This document shows, piece by piece, positions 18,262-27,129 of a stretch of 64,000 nucleotides of DNA. The notes beneath the pieces were generated by a model. It saw only the letters and a program-made list of their open reading frames with translations. It was not told where the DNA came from and searched no databases. How positions within the stretch are numbered: the first letter of the stretch is position 1; every line of letters begins with the position of its first letter. The translations under genes were made by a program, and so were the position numbers. Source of the stretch: Pseudonocardia sp. C8 (lineage in GTDB: Bacteria > Actinomycetota > Actinomycetes > Mycobacteriales > Pseudonocardiaceae); NCBI RefSeq assembly GCF_014267175.1, contig NZ_JACMTR010000002.1, positions 4,179,501 through 4,243,500 of the forward strand, in the 5' to 3' direction.

Positions 18262-18975
18262 TCAGCCGTCGAGGAGCCGTTCGAGGTGGTCCAGGTCCTG
18301 CCGGAGCAGCTTGAGCGCCGCGGCCGGGCTGTCCCCGTCAGGCACCCGGTCGGGCGCGCGCTGCAGCGCGCCGACGGCCATGTCGGCAAGCTCGTCCACG
18401 ACCGCGCCGGCGTCGTCGCGCCCGCCGGGGTGGAACCACCAGGCGACCCAGTTGCACATGCCGAGCACGCCCAGGGCCGCGGTCCGCGGGTCCACCGGCC
18501 GGAAGCGGCCGGCCCGCACTCCCTCGTCGATCACCCCCGACACGGCGCGCAGCACCGCCCGGCGGCTCTCGGCGTGGGCCGCGGCCAGCTCCTCGGGCAG
18601 CTCGGCCTCCGAGCGGATCAGCAACCGGAACCGCTCGGGCTGGCGTGTCTGCCGCCCGACGAACACCTCGACCATCGCGCGCAGCTTCTCCACCGGGTCG
18701 AGTCCGGGCCGTTCGACGAACTGGGCGATGTCGGCCAGCGGGCCCTCGGTGACCTCGATGACGAGCTTGGCCAGCAGCTCGTCCTTGCTGCGCACGTAGT
18801 AGTAGAGCGCGGGGCGGGTGATCCCCATGGCGTCGGCGATGTCCTGCAGGCTGGTCCCGGCGAACCCGCGCTCCGCGAACAGCCGCGTCGCATGCTCGTA
18901 GATCTCGTTCTCGACGAGCTCGCGGCGTGCCGTGTTCGCCCGCGGAGCCCCCTTCCGCGACGGGCTGGCACTCAT
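18262..18975 (-). CDS. TetR-family regulator of the aromatic cluster
   Basis: Protein of 237 aa when started at ATG 18975; the open frame continues upstream into a basic stretch that is unlikely to be translated. The DNA-binding domain (ATRLFAERGFAGTSLQDIADAMGITRPALYYYVRSKDELL) is at about residues 25-70. The effector domain keeps the TetR_C_17/KstR2-like layout. It lies downstream of the ligase gene on the same strand. The doubled GTCAA-N4-TTGAC sites before the VOC and flavoprotein operons make it the likely local repressor. The ligand is probably an aryl-CoA or aromatic acid; that part is inference. Confidence 0.85.
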   Translation of the reverse strand: MSASPSRKGAPRANTARRELVENEIYEHATRLFAERGFAGTSLQDIADAMGITRPALYYYVRSKDELLAKLVIEVTEGPLADIAQFVERPGLDPVEKLRAMVEVFVGRQTRQPERFRLLIRSEAELPEELAAAHAESRRAVLRAVSGVIDEGVRAGRFRPVDPRTAALGVLGMCNWVAWWFHPGGRDDAGAVVDELADMAVGALQRAPDRVPDGDSPAAALKLLRQDLDHLERLLDG

Positions 18976-19021
18976 GGCAGCCGATGGTAGAGGCGGGCGG
19001 CGGGGCCGGCCGGTGCGGCGC

Positions 19022-20698
19022 TCACGAGCGGGCACCCGCGCCGGTCGAGCTTTCGGCGCCCACCTTGGCGGCGACCTCGGCCTGCAGGCGCTTCTTGTCC
19101 GTCTTCCCGACCAGGGTGCGCGGGATCTCGTCCACGTGCTCGATGCGCTCGGGCCACTTGAACTTGGCGACGTCGAGCGCCGCGAAGTGCCGGCGCACCT
19201 CGTCGAGATCCAGCGGCGCGCCGTCGGTGACGACGACCGCGCAGGTCCGCTCCCCCAGCCGCGGGTCCGGCATCGCCACGACCGCCACCGCGGTCACCCG
19301 GGGATGGCGCAGCAGGAGCAGCTCGACCTCCTCGGCGTTGACCTTCTCGCCGCCGCGGTTGATGAGGTCCTTGATCCGCCCCTCGATCGAGACGTACCGC
19401 TGCCCGTCGATCGTGCGGATCGCGGCGAGGTCGCCGGTGCGGTAGAAGCCGTCCGAGGTGAACGCGCGGGCGTTGTGCTCGGGGGCGGCGAAGTAGCCGG
19501 GCAGGGTGTACGGGCCGCGGCAGCACAGCTCGCCGACCTCGCCGTCGGACACCTCGGTCTCGGTGCCGGGCTCGAGGACGGCGATCTCGTCGTAGGGGGA
19601 CAGCGGGGTGCCGACCGTCTCGGCGCGGGCGGCGCGCGGGGCGCCGGGCCGGGTGGTCAGCAGGAGCCCCTCCCCCATGCCGAACAGCTGCCCCGACCAC
19701 AGCCCCAGCCCTTCCAGGTGCGCGAACAGGGCGGGCGGCACCTTCGCACCGGACAGCACGACCTGGGTGAGCGACGCCGCCGCGGCGGGGAACCCCGGAT
19801 GCTCGACCGCGCCGAAGTGGCCGTGCCCGAGCAGGACGTGGGTCGCCCGCTCCCGCGCCATCAGCGGCAGGGACACGTCGAGGTCCGGCGGTCCGAGCAC
19901 CAGGCACGCCCCGAGGCTGTGCGCGGCGTGCAGCGCGCAGGCGATCCCGGCGTTGTGGATCACCGGGATGAGGTGGGCCACCCGGGTGCCGGGGGTCCAC
20001 CCCCAGCTCCGGGCGTAGGCGGCGGCGTTGTACCAGTACTCGGCGTGCCGGCGCGGGATGACCTTGGGAACACCGGTGGTGCCGCCGGAGAGCTGGAAGA
20101 CCGCGACGTCGTCCGGGTCGATCCCGGACTGGATGCCGTCGACGAGCGCCCTGGCCCGCGCCGGGTCGGCCCCGGCCGCCAGGGTGTCGACCGCGGTCCC
20201 GCGCGGATCGTCCCCGACGACGAGCACGTGCCGCAGGCTGGGATGGTCGCTCCCCTGGTCGAGCGCGAAGCCGACGAGGTCGAACCGCCTGCCCGCCTCC
20301 ACCAGGTGCGCGGCCGCACCCACCCGCCGGCTGATCTCGCCGATCTCGTGCCCGCGGTGCGCGGCGAGGGTGGCGACCGGCACGAGTCCCGCCTTGAGCA
20401 CCCCATACCACGCGACGACGGTCGCGAGCGTGTTGCCCGTCTGGAACAGCACCGGCTCACCGGCCCGGAGACCGAGCCCGGCCAGCCCGGCGGCGAGCGC
20501 GTCGCTGCGCGCGTCGAGCTCTCGGTAGGTCGCGCGCCCGTCCGGCGCGACGACCGCGTCCCGGTCCGGGTGGGCCAGCGCCGTCCGGTGGAACTCGTCG
20601 GCGATCGTGGCCGTGCCCCACAGCCCCGCCTCCCGGTACGTGCGGGCCCGCTCCGGCGGGAAGTCGACCAGTGCCCCGCCCCGTCGCGTCGTGCTCAT
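19022..20698 (-). CDS. salicylate/2,3-dihydroxybenzoate-type AMP ligase
   Basis: Protein of 558 aa. It belongs to the DhbE/EntE/SdgA branch: the nucleotide loop reads LSGGTTGVPKVIPR in place of the usual TSGTTG, and the N-terminal block VDFPPERARTYREAGLW is typical of this branch. Other marks are LFGMGEGLL, the hinge TGDLAAIRTIDGQRY and the C-terminal lysine in LVGKTDKKRL. It should adenylate salicylate or a similar hydroxybenzoate and hand it to CoA or a carrier. Its ATG overlaps the stop of the upstream flavoprotein gene (ATGA). No siderophore NRPS is nearby, so a catabolic role through salicylyl-CoA, as known for sdg genes in Streptomyces, is favoured. Confidence 0.8.
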   Translation of the reverse strand: MSTTRRGGALVDFPPERARTYREAGLWGTATIADEFHRTALAHPDRDAVVAPDGRATYRELDARSDALAAGLAGLGLRAGEPVLFQTGNTLATVVAWYGVLKAGLVPVATLAAHRGHEIGEISRRVGAAAHLVEAGRRFDLVGFALDQGSDHPSLRHVLVVGDDPRGTAVDTLAAGADPARARALVDGIQSGIDPDDVAVFQLSGGTTGVPKVIPRRHAEYWYNAAAYARSWGWTPGTRVAHLIPVIHNAGIACALHAAHSLGACLVLGPPDLDVSLPLMARERATHVLLGHGHFGAVEHPGFPAAAASLTQVVLSGAKVPPALFAHLEGLGLWSGQLFGMGEGLLLTTRPGAPRAARAETVGTPLSPYDEIAVLEPGTETEVSDGEVGELCCRGPYTLPGYFAAPEHNARAFTSDGFYRTGDLAAIRTIDGQRYVSIEGRIKDLINRGGEKVNAEEVELLLLRHPRVTAVAVVAMPDPRLGERTCAVVVTDGAPLDLDEVRRHFAALDVAKFKWPERIEHVDEIPRTLVGKTDKKRLQAEVAAKVGAESSTGAGARS

Positions 20699-22242
20699 GC
20701 CTGCTCCTCGATCAGTTCCACCAGGTCGGTCCGGCCGGAGACCAGCCCGGCCGCGAGATCGTCGCGCAGCCCGGCCGGGGCGTCCACGACGATGAGCCCG
20801 CCCACTTCCATGCGCACCCGTTCGGCCAGGTCCAGCCGGGTCAGGACGGCCGGGCGGTCCCCGGGGCCGGTGAACCGGAACCCGGGCGCCCCGGCCGCAC
20901 GGGCGGCCCGGGCACGTTCGACCACCGCGTCGCCGTCGTCGCTCCACGGATCGGTGACGACGTCGGTGATCCCGACCAGCCCGGGCGGCGCCGCGGCGGT
21001 CCGGCGGCAGGCGTCGACGGTGCCGTGCCGCAGGGGCTGGGCGAGGACACGGTCGGTGACGCGGCCCCCCGCCTCGCCGACGGGCGGGTGCCCGGACTCG
21101 CGCGCGTAGGCCTCGACCGCGCCCGCGACGACGTCCGGCGCGGTCTCGGCGAACCGGTCCAGGGGCACGTTCCCGGCCCGGCTCATGTAGGCGACCATGA
21201 GCCGCTCGACCGGCAGGTGGGTCCGCGAGGGGAACGACTCCCACCACAGCTGGCTGCGCCGGGCCAGCTCCTGCAGGCGTTCCACGGCGGGCCTGCGGAC
21301 CGCCTCGTACCGCCCGAACGCCGCCGCCAGGTCCGGTTCCTCGTCCAGGGCCGCGACCAGCTCGATCGCGTCCTCCATCGCCAGCTTGGTGCCCGAGCCG
21401 ATGGAGAAGTGCGCGGTGTGCGCGGCGTCCCCCAGCAACGCCACCCGGCCGTCGGTCCAGCGGTCGCAGCGGATCGTGTGGAAGCGCAGCCAGCGGGTCC
21501 GGTTGCCGATGAGCGGACGTCCCTGCAGCTGCTCGGCGAACACCTGCTCGAGGTACCGCAGCGCCACCTCGTCGGACGCCTCGGGCGGGGTGGCCTCCGT
21601 GGTGGCGTCGAACCCGGCGCGGCGCCACGTCTGCTCGTCGGTCTCGATCAGGAAGGTGCTCCGCCCGCCGGAGTAGGGGTAGGCGTGCGTGACGAACGTG
21701 CCGTGCTCGGTGGGCTGCGGCACGAAGACCGCGTCCGGGATCGCGATCTCGCCGGCGCACCACAGGTAGAGCCCGCGGCCGACCTCGACGTGCTCCCCGA
21801 ACGCCCCCTGGCGGCGGGTGGCGCTGTGGATCCCGTCCGCGGCGACCACCAGGTCGGCGTCGAGATCGTCGGCGTCGTGCCGCTCCCCGAACTCGAGGGC
21901 GACCCCCGCCTTCTCCGCGTGCCGCTGCAGGACGGCGAGCAGCTCGGTGCGCGCGATGCCGATCAACCGGTCGTTGTGCACCCGGACCGTGTTCCGGCCG
22001 ACCTGCATCGTCATGTCGTGCCGGTACCCGGCCGCGACCAGGTCGCGCAGGCTGTCCGGGTCGGCGGCCTCGAGCTTGCGCTGGGTCCCCGCGGCCAGGC
22101 CGACGCCGAAGCCGAACGTGGCGTCGGCCGGACCCTGCTCGTACACCACGACCTCGCAGGACGGGTGGCGGAGCTTCAACAGTCTCGCGGTGTAGAGCCC
22201 GCCCGGGCCCCCGCCCAGCACCGCGGCTCGGCGTAGCTGCAT
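20695..22242 (-). CDS. salicylyl-CoA 5-hydroxylase-like FAD monooxygenase with shortened C-terminal domain
   Basis: Protein of 515 aa. Residues 1-390 form an FAD-dependent aromatic hydroxylase: GGGPGGLYTARLL for ADP binding near the start, the DG motif VVAADGIHS, and GDAAHTAHFSIGSGTKLAMEDA for the flavin ribityl. This matches the N-terminal half of salicylyl-CoA 5-hydroxylase and anthraniloyl-CoA monooxygenase, which are about 770 aa and carry a whole Old Yellow Enzyme-like second half. Here only about 125 residues follow, and the last 45 (RVRMEVGGLIVVDAP...AAGLVSGRTDLVEL) look like the tail of that second domain with its centre missing. It probably hydroxylates an aryl-CoA made by the next gene. 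I am moderately sure of the family and less sure of the deletion. Confidence 0.75.
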   Translation of the reverse strand: MQLRRAAVLGGGPGGLYTARLLKLRHPSCEVVVYEQGPADATFGFGVGLAAGTQRKLEAADPDSLRDLVAAGYRHDMTMQVGRNTVRVHNDRLIGIARTELLAVLQRHAEKAGVALEFGERHDADDLDADLVVAADGIHSATRRQGAFGEHVEVGRGLYLWCAGEIAIPDAVFVPQPTEHGTFVTHAYPYSGGRSTFLIETDEQTWRRAGFDATTEATPPEASDEVALRYLEQVFAEQLQGRPLIGNRTRWLRFHTIRCDRWTDGRVALLGDAAHTAHFSIGSGTKLAMEDAIELVAALDEEPDLAAAFGRYEAVRRPAVERLQELARRSQLWWESFPSRTHLPVERLMVAYMSRAGNVPLDRFAETAPDVVAGAVEAYARESGHPPVGEAGGRVTDRVLAQPLRHGTVDACRRTAAAPPGLVGITDVVTDPWSDDGDAVVERARAARAAGAPGFRFTGPGDRPAVLTRLDLAERVRMEVGGLIVVDAPAGLRDDLAAGLVSGRTDLVELIEEQA

Positions 22243-22301
22243 CCCTACCTCCGGATCGTGGCGACCAGCAGCCGCGCAGTGACGGCAGCGTTGACGACTC
22301 A

Positions 22302-22315
22302 GTCAAGTATTTGAC
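22302..22315. promoter_or_regulatory. TetR-type operator GTCAA-N4-TTGAC, copy 2
   Basis: The same 14-base design as at 18167-18180 (arms GTCAA and TTGAC, spacer GTAT) lies 60 bases upstream of the flavoprotein start. It would put this operon under the same TetR protein as the VOC operon. Confidence 0.65.
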
Positions 22316-22332
22316 GCTCTCGGCAGTCGCGC

Positions 22333-22359
22333 GTCAAGCCGGTCCGGTCGACGCTTGAC
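22333..22359. promoter_or_regulatory. spaced inverted repeat GTCAAGC-N13-GCTTGAC
   Basis: Perfect 7-base arms are separated by 13 bases in the divergent region between the flavoprotein and hydantoinase operons. The halves resemble the GTCAA/TTGAC operator beside it, so it could be a second contact site for the same regulator or a weak hairpin. Confidence 0.4.
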
Positions 22360-22372
22360 CGGTCGTCGCTTC

Positions 22373-22388
22373 CGTAGAATAGTCTACG
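22373..22388. promoter_or_regulatory. palindrome CGTAGA-ATAG-TCTACG before the hydantoinase operon
   Basis: A perfect 6-base inverted repeat with an AT spacer lies 70 bases before the hyuA start in otherwise GC-rich DNA. It differs from the TetR sites and is a good candidate operator for the plus-strand operon. The cognate regulator is unknown; the PucR proteins of the same island are candidates. Confidence 0.5.
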
Positions 22389-22457
22389 CGTACGTCAGCG
22401 CCGGGCGTGTCTCACCGGGACCCGCCCCGGCTCCCGCCACGCGAAGGAGCGTGAGTC

Positions 22458-24614
22458 ATGGCCTATGTCATCGGCGTCGACGTGGGCGGCACGTTCACCG
22501 ATGCCGTCCTCGACGACGACGCCGGGACGGTGCTCGCCGCGAAGTCCCCCTCCACGCCGCCCGACTACTCCCGCGGCGTGCTCGACGTGCTGGGGCTGCT
22601 GGCCGAGCAGCTCGGACGGTCGCTGCCGGAGATGCTGGCGGACACCCACCACATCGCGCACGGCACGACCTCGTCGCTGAACGCCCTGGTCACCGGCAGC
22701 GTGCCGCCCGTCGGGTTCCTCACCACCCGCGGCCACCGCGACTCGATCTACATCATGAACGTCGAGGGCCGCTACCTCGGCCGCTCCCCGCACGAGCTGC
22801 AGGACGTGCTCGGCCAGGCCAAGGACCACCACCTGGTCCCGAAGCGGCACGCGCTGGAGGTGACCGAGCGGATCGACCGGGACGGCACCGTCGTCGTGGC
22901 GCTCGACGAGGACGGGGCCCGCGCCGCGATCCGGGCCCTGGTCGACGACGGCGTGCGGGCGATCGCGATCTCGCTGCTGTGGTCGTTCCGCAACCCGGTG
23001 CACGAGCAGCGGCTGCGCGAGCTGGTCGCCGAGGTCGACCCGGACGTCTTCGTCGCGCTGTCCTCGGAGGTCAGCCCGCGGATCCGGGAGTTCGCCCGTA
23101 ACGCCACGACGATCATGAGCACGCAGATCGGCCCCGGCCTGCGCGACTACCTCACCACCCTGGAGACCGGCCTCCGTGAGAACGGGCTGGCCGGGCCGCT
23201 GCTGGTGATGCAGAGCAACGGTGGCGCCGTCGCCGCCGCCGAGGCACCGTCGTCGGCGATCAGCACGGTGGGCTCGGTGCTCACCGGCGGCGTCGTCGGT
23301 TCGGTCGCCCTGGGCCGGCAGCTCGGCCACCGCAACATCATCGCCACCGACGTCGGCGGCACGACGTTCCTGGCCGGCCTGGTCGTCGACGGCGAGCCGG
23401 TCCGCGCCACCACGACCGTCATCAACCACCACCCGATCAACGTCCCGACCCTGCGGGTGGAGGCCATCGGCTCCGGTGGCGGCGCGATCGCCTGGCTGGA
23501 CGCCGGGCAGAACCTGCGCATCGGGCCGGCCAGCGCCCAGGCCGTACCCGGGCCGGCCTGCTACGGCAACGGCGGCACCGAGCCGACGAACACCGACGCG
23601 AACCTGGTCCTCGGCATCCTGCCCGAGCGCGGGCTGCTCGGCGGGCGCAAGCCGCTGTCGCTGGAGCTGGCCCGGGCCGCGATCGAGACCCGGATCGCCA
23701 AGCCGCTGGGCCTGACCGTCGAGGAGGCGGCCGCGGCGATCTACACCGTGCAGAACGCGCAGACCGGCGACCTGCTCCGCAAGACGGTCGTCGAGGCCGG
23801 CCACGACCCGCGCGACTTCGTGCTCTACGCCTTCGGCGGCGCGGGGCCCGCCCACTGCGCGGGCTACGCCGCCGAGGTCGGGGCGGGCGACGTGGTGGTC
23901 CCCCTCGGGCCGGTCGCCTCGGCGTTCTCCGCGTTCGGGCTGGCCTCGTCCGACATCGTCCTGTCGGCCGAGCTGTCCGACCCCACCACGGTGCCGTTCG
24001 ACCCGGAACGCGCCGAGCAGAGCTTCGCCCGGCTGGAGACCCAGGTGCGCGACGGGCTGGCCCGCCAGGGTGTGCGGTACGACGGGGTGCAGCTGTACCG
24101 CGAGGTCGACATGCGGTACACGATGCAGCTCGCCGAGGTGACCGCACCGGTGGCCGCCGGACCGCTGGACATGGCCGCCGTGGAGGCCGCCGCGGCCGCG
24201 TTCGAGGACCGCTACGCCGCGCTGTTCGGCGCCGGCTCCGGCTTCCGCGAGGCCGGGATCCAGGCCATCACGTTCCGGGTCCGCGGCGTCGGGGTGCTGC
24301 CGTTCTCCCCCGAGCTGCCCGAGGTACCGCCCGCGACGTCGCCCGACCCGGCCGACGCCCGCACCGAAACCCGCCCGGTCTGCCTGGACGGGCGCACCGG
24401 GTACGTCGACACCGACGTCTACGACTACCGGCTGCTGCGCGCCGGGCACGTCCTCACCGGGCCGGCGATCGTGGAGGTCCCGACCACCACGGTCGTCGTC
24501 CCGGCCGGGGCCACCGGCACCGTCGACCGGCTCGGCAACCTCACCATCCGCCCGTCCGCCGGCACCACCCGCCCGGCCGCCGGCGTCGCCGTCACGGCAG
24601 GGAGCGCGTCATGA
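22458..24614 (+). CDS. HyuA-family ATPase subunit (hydantoinase/oxoprolinase/acetone carboxylase beta type)
   Basis: Protein of 718 aa. The N-terminal VIGVDVGGTFTDAV and the later ATDVGGTTFLAGLV are the two phosphate-binding loops of the ASKHA fold; AYAFGGAGPAHC-type sequence (LYAFGGAGPAHCAGYA) is the hydantoinase_A signature. The length equals both ATP-dependent hydantoinases and the AcxA subunit of acetone carboxylase (about 717 aa). The ATG follows GAAGGAGCGTGAGTC. Its stop overlaps the HyuB start. It phosphorylates or activates a substrate for the partner subunit. Because the partner carries a zinc domain like AcxC, carboxylase chemistry on a ketone or amide opening are both open. Confidence 0.85.
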   Translation: MAYVIGVDVGGTFTDAVLDDDAGTVLAAKSPSTPPDYSRGVLDVLGLLAEQLGRSLPEMLADTHHIAHGTTSSLNALVTGSVPPVGFLTTRGHRDSIYIMNVEGRYLGRSPHELQDVLGQAKDHHLVPKRHALEVTERIDRDGTVVVALDEDGARAAIRALVDDGVRAIAISLLWSFRNPVHEQRLRELVAEVDPDVFVALSSEVSPRIREFARNATTIMSTQIGPGLRDYLTTLETGLRENGLAGPLLVMQSNGGAVAAAEAPSSAISTVGSVLTGGVVGSVALGRQLGHRNIIATDVGGTTFLAGLVVDGEPVRATTTVINHHPINVPTLRVEAIGSGGGAIAWLDAGQNLRIGPASAQAVPGPACYGNGGTEPTNTDANLVLGILPERGLLGGRKPLSLELARAAIETRIAKPLGLTVEEAAAAIYTVQNAQTGDLLRKTVVEAGHDPRDFVLYAFGGAGPAHCAGYAAEVGAGDVVVPLGPVASAFSAFGLASSDIVLSAELSDPTTVPFDPERAEQSFARLETQVRDGLARQGVRYDGVQLYREVDMRYTMQLAEVTAPVAAGPLDMAAVEAAAAAFEDRYAALFGAGSGFREAGIQAITFRVRGVGVLPFSPELPEVPPATSPDPADARTETRPVCLDGRTGYVDTDVYDYRLLRAGHVLTGPAIVEVPTTTVVVPAGATGTVDRLGNLTIRPSAGTTRPAAGVAVTAGSAS

Positions 24615-26914
24615 CCATGCCCATCCCCGGCTCCGAGCTGTACTCGAGCCGCCCCGTCGACCCGGCCGAGCTGGCCCGGTCGCTGCCCTCGTCGCTGCCG
24701 GCGCACACCGTCACCCAGGAGCAGATCGACGCGCTCGACCCGCTCACCTACGAGGTGATCCGGCACCGGTTGTGGTCGGTGACCGACGAGATGGGCGAGG
24801 CGCTCAAGCGCATGTCCGGCTCCCCGATCGTCACGGACGCGAACGACTTCGACTTCGCGATCTCCGACGAGATCGGCCAGGAGGTCCAGGTCGGCCTGTA
24901 CAACACGATGCTGGTCGGCGCCGTGGACCTGGCGATCTACTGGACGCTGCGGAACCGCGCGGACAACCCCGGCATCGAGCCCGGCGACATGTTCCTGTGC
25001 AACGACCCGTGGGTGGGCGGCGGCCTGCACCAGAACGACGTGATCGTGTTCCAGCCGGTCTTCCACGAGGGGAAGCTGTTCGCCTGGACCAGCGCCGTCG
25101 CCCACCAGCCCGACCTGGGCGGCGTCGGCCTGGGCTCCTTCTCCCCGGCCGCGCAGGACGTCTTCTCCGAGTCCCTGCCCACCCCGCCGGTGAAGATCGT
25201 CCGGGACGGCCGGCTGCAGCGCGACGTCGCCGACGTCTGGGTCCGGCGGTCCCGGGTGCCGATGCTGGTCGGGCTGGACCTGCGGGCGAAGATCGGCGCG
25301 AACAACGTCGGCCGGGAGCGGCTGCACGCGCTGATCGCGCAGTACGGCGCGGACACCGTCAAGGCCGTGATGAAGCGGATGATGGCCGACGCCGAGAGCC
25401 GGCTGCGCGGCAAGCTGGCCGGCCTGCCCGACGGGAGCTGGTCGGCGACCGGCTACCAGGACCAGTCGCACGAGGGCGACCGCAACCTGCACAAGATCAC
25501 GGTCACCACCACTAAGGCGGGCGACCACCTGACGTTCGACTTCACCGGGACCGACCCGCAGGCCGGCGTCATCAACTGCACCTACGCCGGGATGCGCGGC
25601 GGCGTCATGCTCGCGCTGCTGCCGATCCTCGCCGGCGACATCCACTGGTCGGCCGGCGGGTTGATGCGGTGCTTCGACCTGGTCTCCGAGGAAGGCACGA
25701 TCAACAACGCGACCTTCCCGGCCGCGGTCAGCCGCGGCCCGATCGGCCCGGCCTGGCTGACCGGCAGCCTGGTCGCCGAGTGCCTGTCCCAGATGCTCGA
25801 CCGGGACCTCGAGCTCGGCAAGAACGTGCAGGCCACCTGCTGCGGCACCTGGGACACGGCGGTGATCGCCGGGCTGGACGAGCGCGGCGAACGGCCCGCC
25901 CCGTTCCTGTCGATCATCATGGAGCCGATGGCCGGCGGCTACGGCGCCCGCCCGCACGCCGACGGGATGGACACCGGCGGGCTGTTCGCGATCCCGATGG
26001 GCCGCATCCCGGACGTCGAGATGACCGAGTTCCTCTACCCGGTGCTCACGCTGTGGCGCCGGGAGGAACCCGACACCGGCGGGCCGGGCCGGCACCGCGG
26101 CGGGGTCGGCGCCTCGGTGGCGATCACGCCGCACGGGACGAGCCTGCCGATGGGTCTCGTGCTCGCCTCGGCGGGCAAGGCGGTGGCGCAGAACGTGGGG
26201 CTGTCCGGCGGCCATCCGGGCAACAGCGGCCTCGACGTCGTCGCCCGAGACGGGGCGGTGGCCCGGCTGTTCGCCGAGGGCCGGATGCCGGTGACGCTGG
26301 ACGAGATCAGCGACCGGCTCGAGCCGGGACAGAACTACACCTCCAGCTACCTGGCCCCCGGCGAGGTCTTCGCGATGACCTGGCAGGGCGGTGGCGGCTA
26401 CGGCGACCCGCTCACCCGCGACCCGGCGGCCGTCGCCCGGGACGTCCGGGAACAGCGGGTCACTCCCGAGGGGGCGCGTGAGGTGTACGGCGTCGTGATC
26501 GCCGGCGGTGGCGTCGACGAGGCCGCCACCACGGCCGAGCGGGACCGGCAGCGTGCCGCGCGCCGCGACCGGTCCCGGGTCGACGGCGTCCCCGGCGACC
26601 GGATCGACCTGACCGGCGCCCGCCGCCTCGACGACAACCTGGTCGAGACGACCGGGGGGCACGTCGCCTGCCGGCACTGCGGCACGTCCCTCGGCACGCC
26701 GGAGGACCGGCTCGCGGTCGGGGTGTACGAGGGCCCGAGCCGTGGTGCCGGGCCGCAGATCGTCGCCGACCCCGCCGACTACGTCGACGCCGACGTCGTG
26801 TTCCGGCAGTACAGCTGCCCGTCGTGCTGGACGGCGCTGTACGCCGGGGTGGTGCCGACCGACCACCCGAACACGCTGGCCACGCTCGGGCGCCCCACGG
26901 CCACGGCGGGATGA
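24611..26914 (+). CDS. HyuB-family subunit fused to an acetone-carboxylase-gamma-like zinc domain
   Basis: Protein of 767 aa, about 200 longer than a plain HyuB. Residues 45-590 are the hydantoinase_B domain (LTYEVIRHRLWSVTDEMGEALKRMSGSPIVTDANDFD, then FLCNDPWVGGGLHQNDV and FDFTGTDPQ). The C-terminal part from about 640 has two cysteine pairs, CRHC at 687-690 and CPSC at 736-739, in the arrangement of the small gamma subunit of acetone carboxylase (for example REYYCP-type motifs, here FRQYSCPSC). In acetone carboxylase alpha and gamma are separate proteins, so this reads as an in-frame fusion. It forms the catalytic complex with the preceding HyuA protein. Confidence 0.85.
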   Translation: MTMPIPGSELYSSRPVDPAELARSLPSSLPAHTVTQEQIDALDPLTYEVIRHRLWSVTDEMGEALKRMSGSPIVTDANDFDFAISDEIGQEVQVGLYNTMLVGAVDLAIYWTLRNRADNPGIEPGDMFLCNDPWVGGGLHQNDVIVFQPVFHEGKLFAWTSAVAHQPDLGGVGLGSFSPAAQDVFSESLPTPPVKIVRDGRLQRDVADVWVRRSRVPMLVGLDLRAKIGANNVGRERLHALIAQYGADTVKAVMKRMMADAESRLRGKLAGLPDGSWSATGYQDQSHEGDRNLHKITVTTTKAGDHLTFDFTGTDPQAGVINCTYAGMRGGVMLALLPILAGDIHWSAGGLMRCFDLVSEEGTINNATFPAAVSRGPIGPAWLTGSLVAECLSQMLDRDLELGKNVQATCCGTWDTAVIAGLDERGERPAPFLSIIMEPMAGGYGARPHADGMDTGGLFAIPMGRIPDVEMTEFLYPVLTLWRREEPDTGGPGRHRGGVGASVAITPHGTSLPMGLVLASAGKAVAQNVGLSGGHPGNSGLDVVARDGAVARLFAEGRMPVTLDEISDRLEPGQNYTSSYLAPGEVFAMTWQGGGGYGDPLTRDPAAVARDVREQRVTPEGAREVYGVVIAGGGVDEAATTAERDRQRAARRDRSRVDGVPGDRIDLTGARRLDDNLVETTGGHVACRHCGTSLGTPEDRLAVGVYEGPSRGAGPQIVADPADYVDADVVFRQYSCPSCWTALYAGVVPTDHPNTLATLGRPTATAG

Positions 26915-26923
26915 GACACCGGG

Positions 26924-26951
26924 CGGGCGAGTACGCGGCGCTGCTCGCCCG
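26924..26951 (+). terminator. hairpin after the hydantoinase pair
   Basis: Perfect 8-base arms CGGGCGAG and CTCGCCCG flank a 12-base loop, 10 bases after the HyuB stop. It may end the hyuAB transcript or only reduce read-through into the transporter gene. The rest of the 215-base gap shows no clear promoter. Confidence 0.5.
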
Positions 26952-27129
26952 TCCGGACCCGCTCCGCCCGGCACCTGCCCGCGGTGGCGGCGCGGGTGGT
27001 CACATCGCACAGGTGCGGGGACCGGATTTCGGCCGAACCGGCAACGGCCGCTCCCGGACCGGTGACCCAGGCTTCACCTCGGCGGCCTCGTGCCGTCTTC
27101 GCCGATCCGAGGTTCACCTGGAGCCAGCC

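Noticed and set aside
19022..20698. Siderophore (mycobactin or enterobactin-type) aryl-AMP ligase
   Set aside because: The sequence branch fits, but there is no isochorismate synthase, carrier protein or peptide synthetase nearby, and the gene is coupled to an aryl-CoA hydroxylase homologue.
22395..24449. 684-codon minus-strand frame opposite hyuA
   Set aside because: It is a reverse-complement shadow of the hydantoinase gene with biased composition and no motif.
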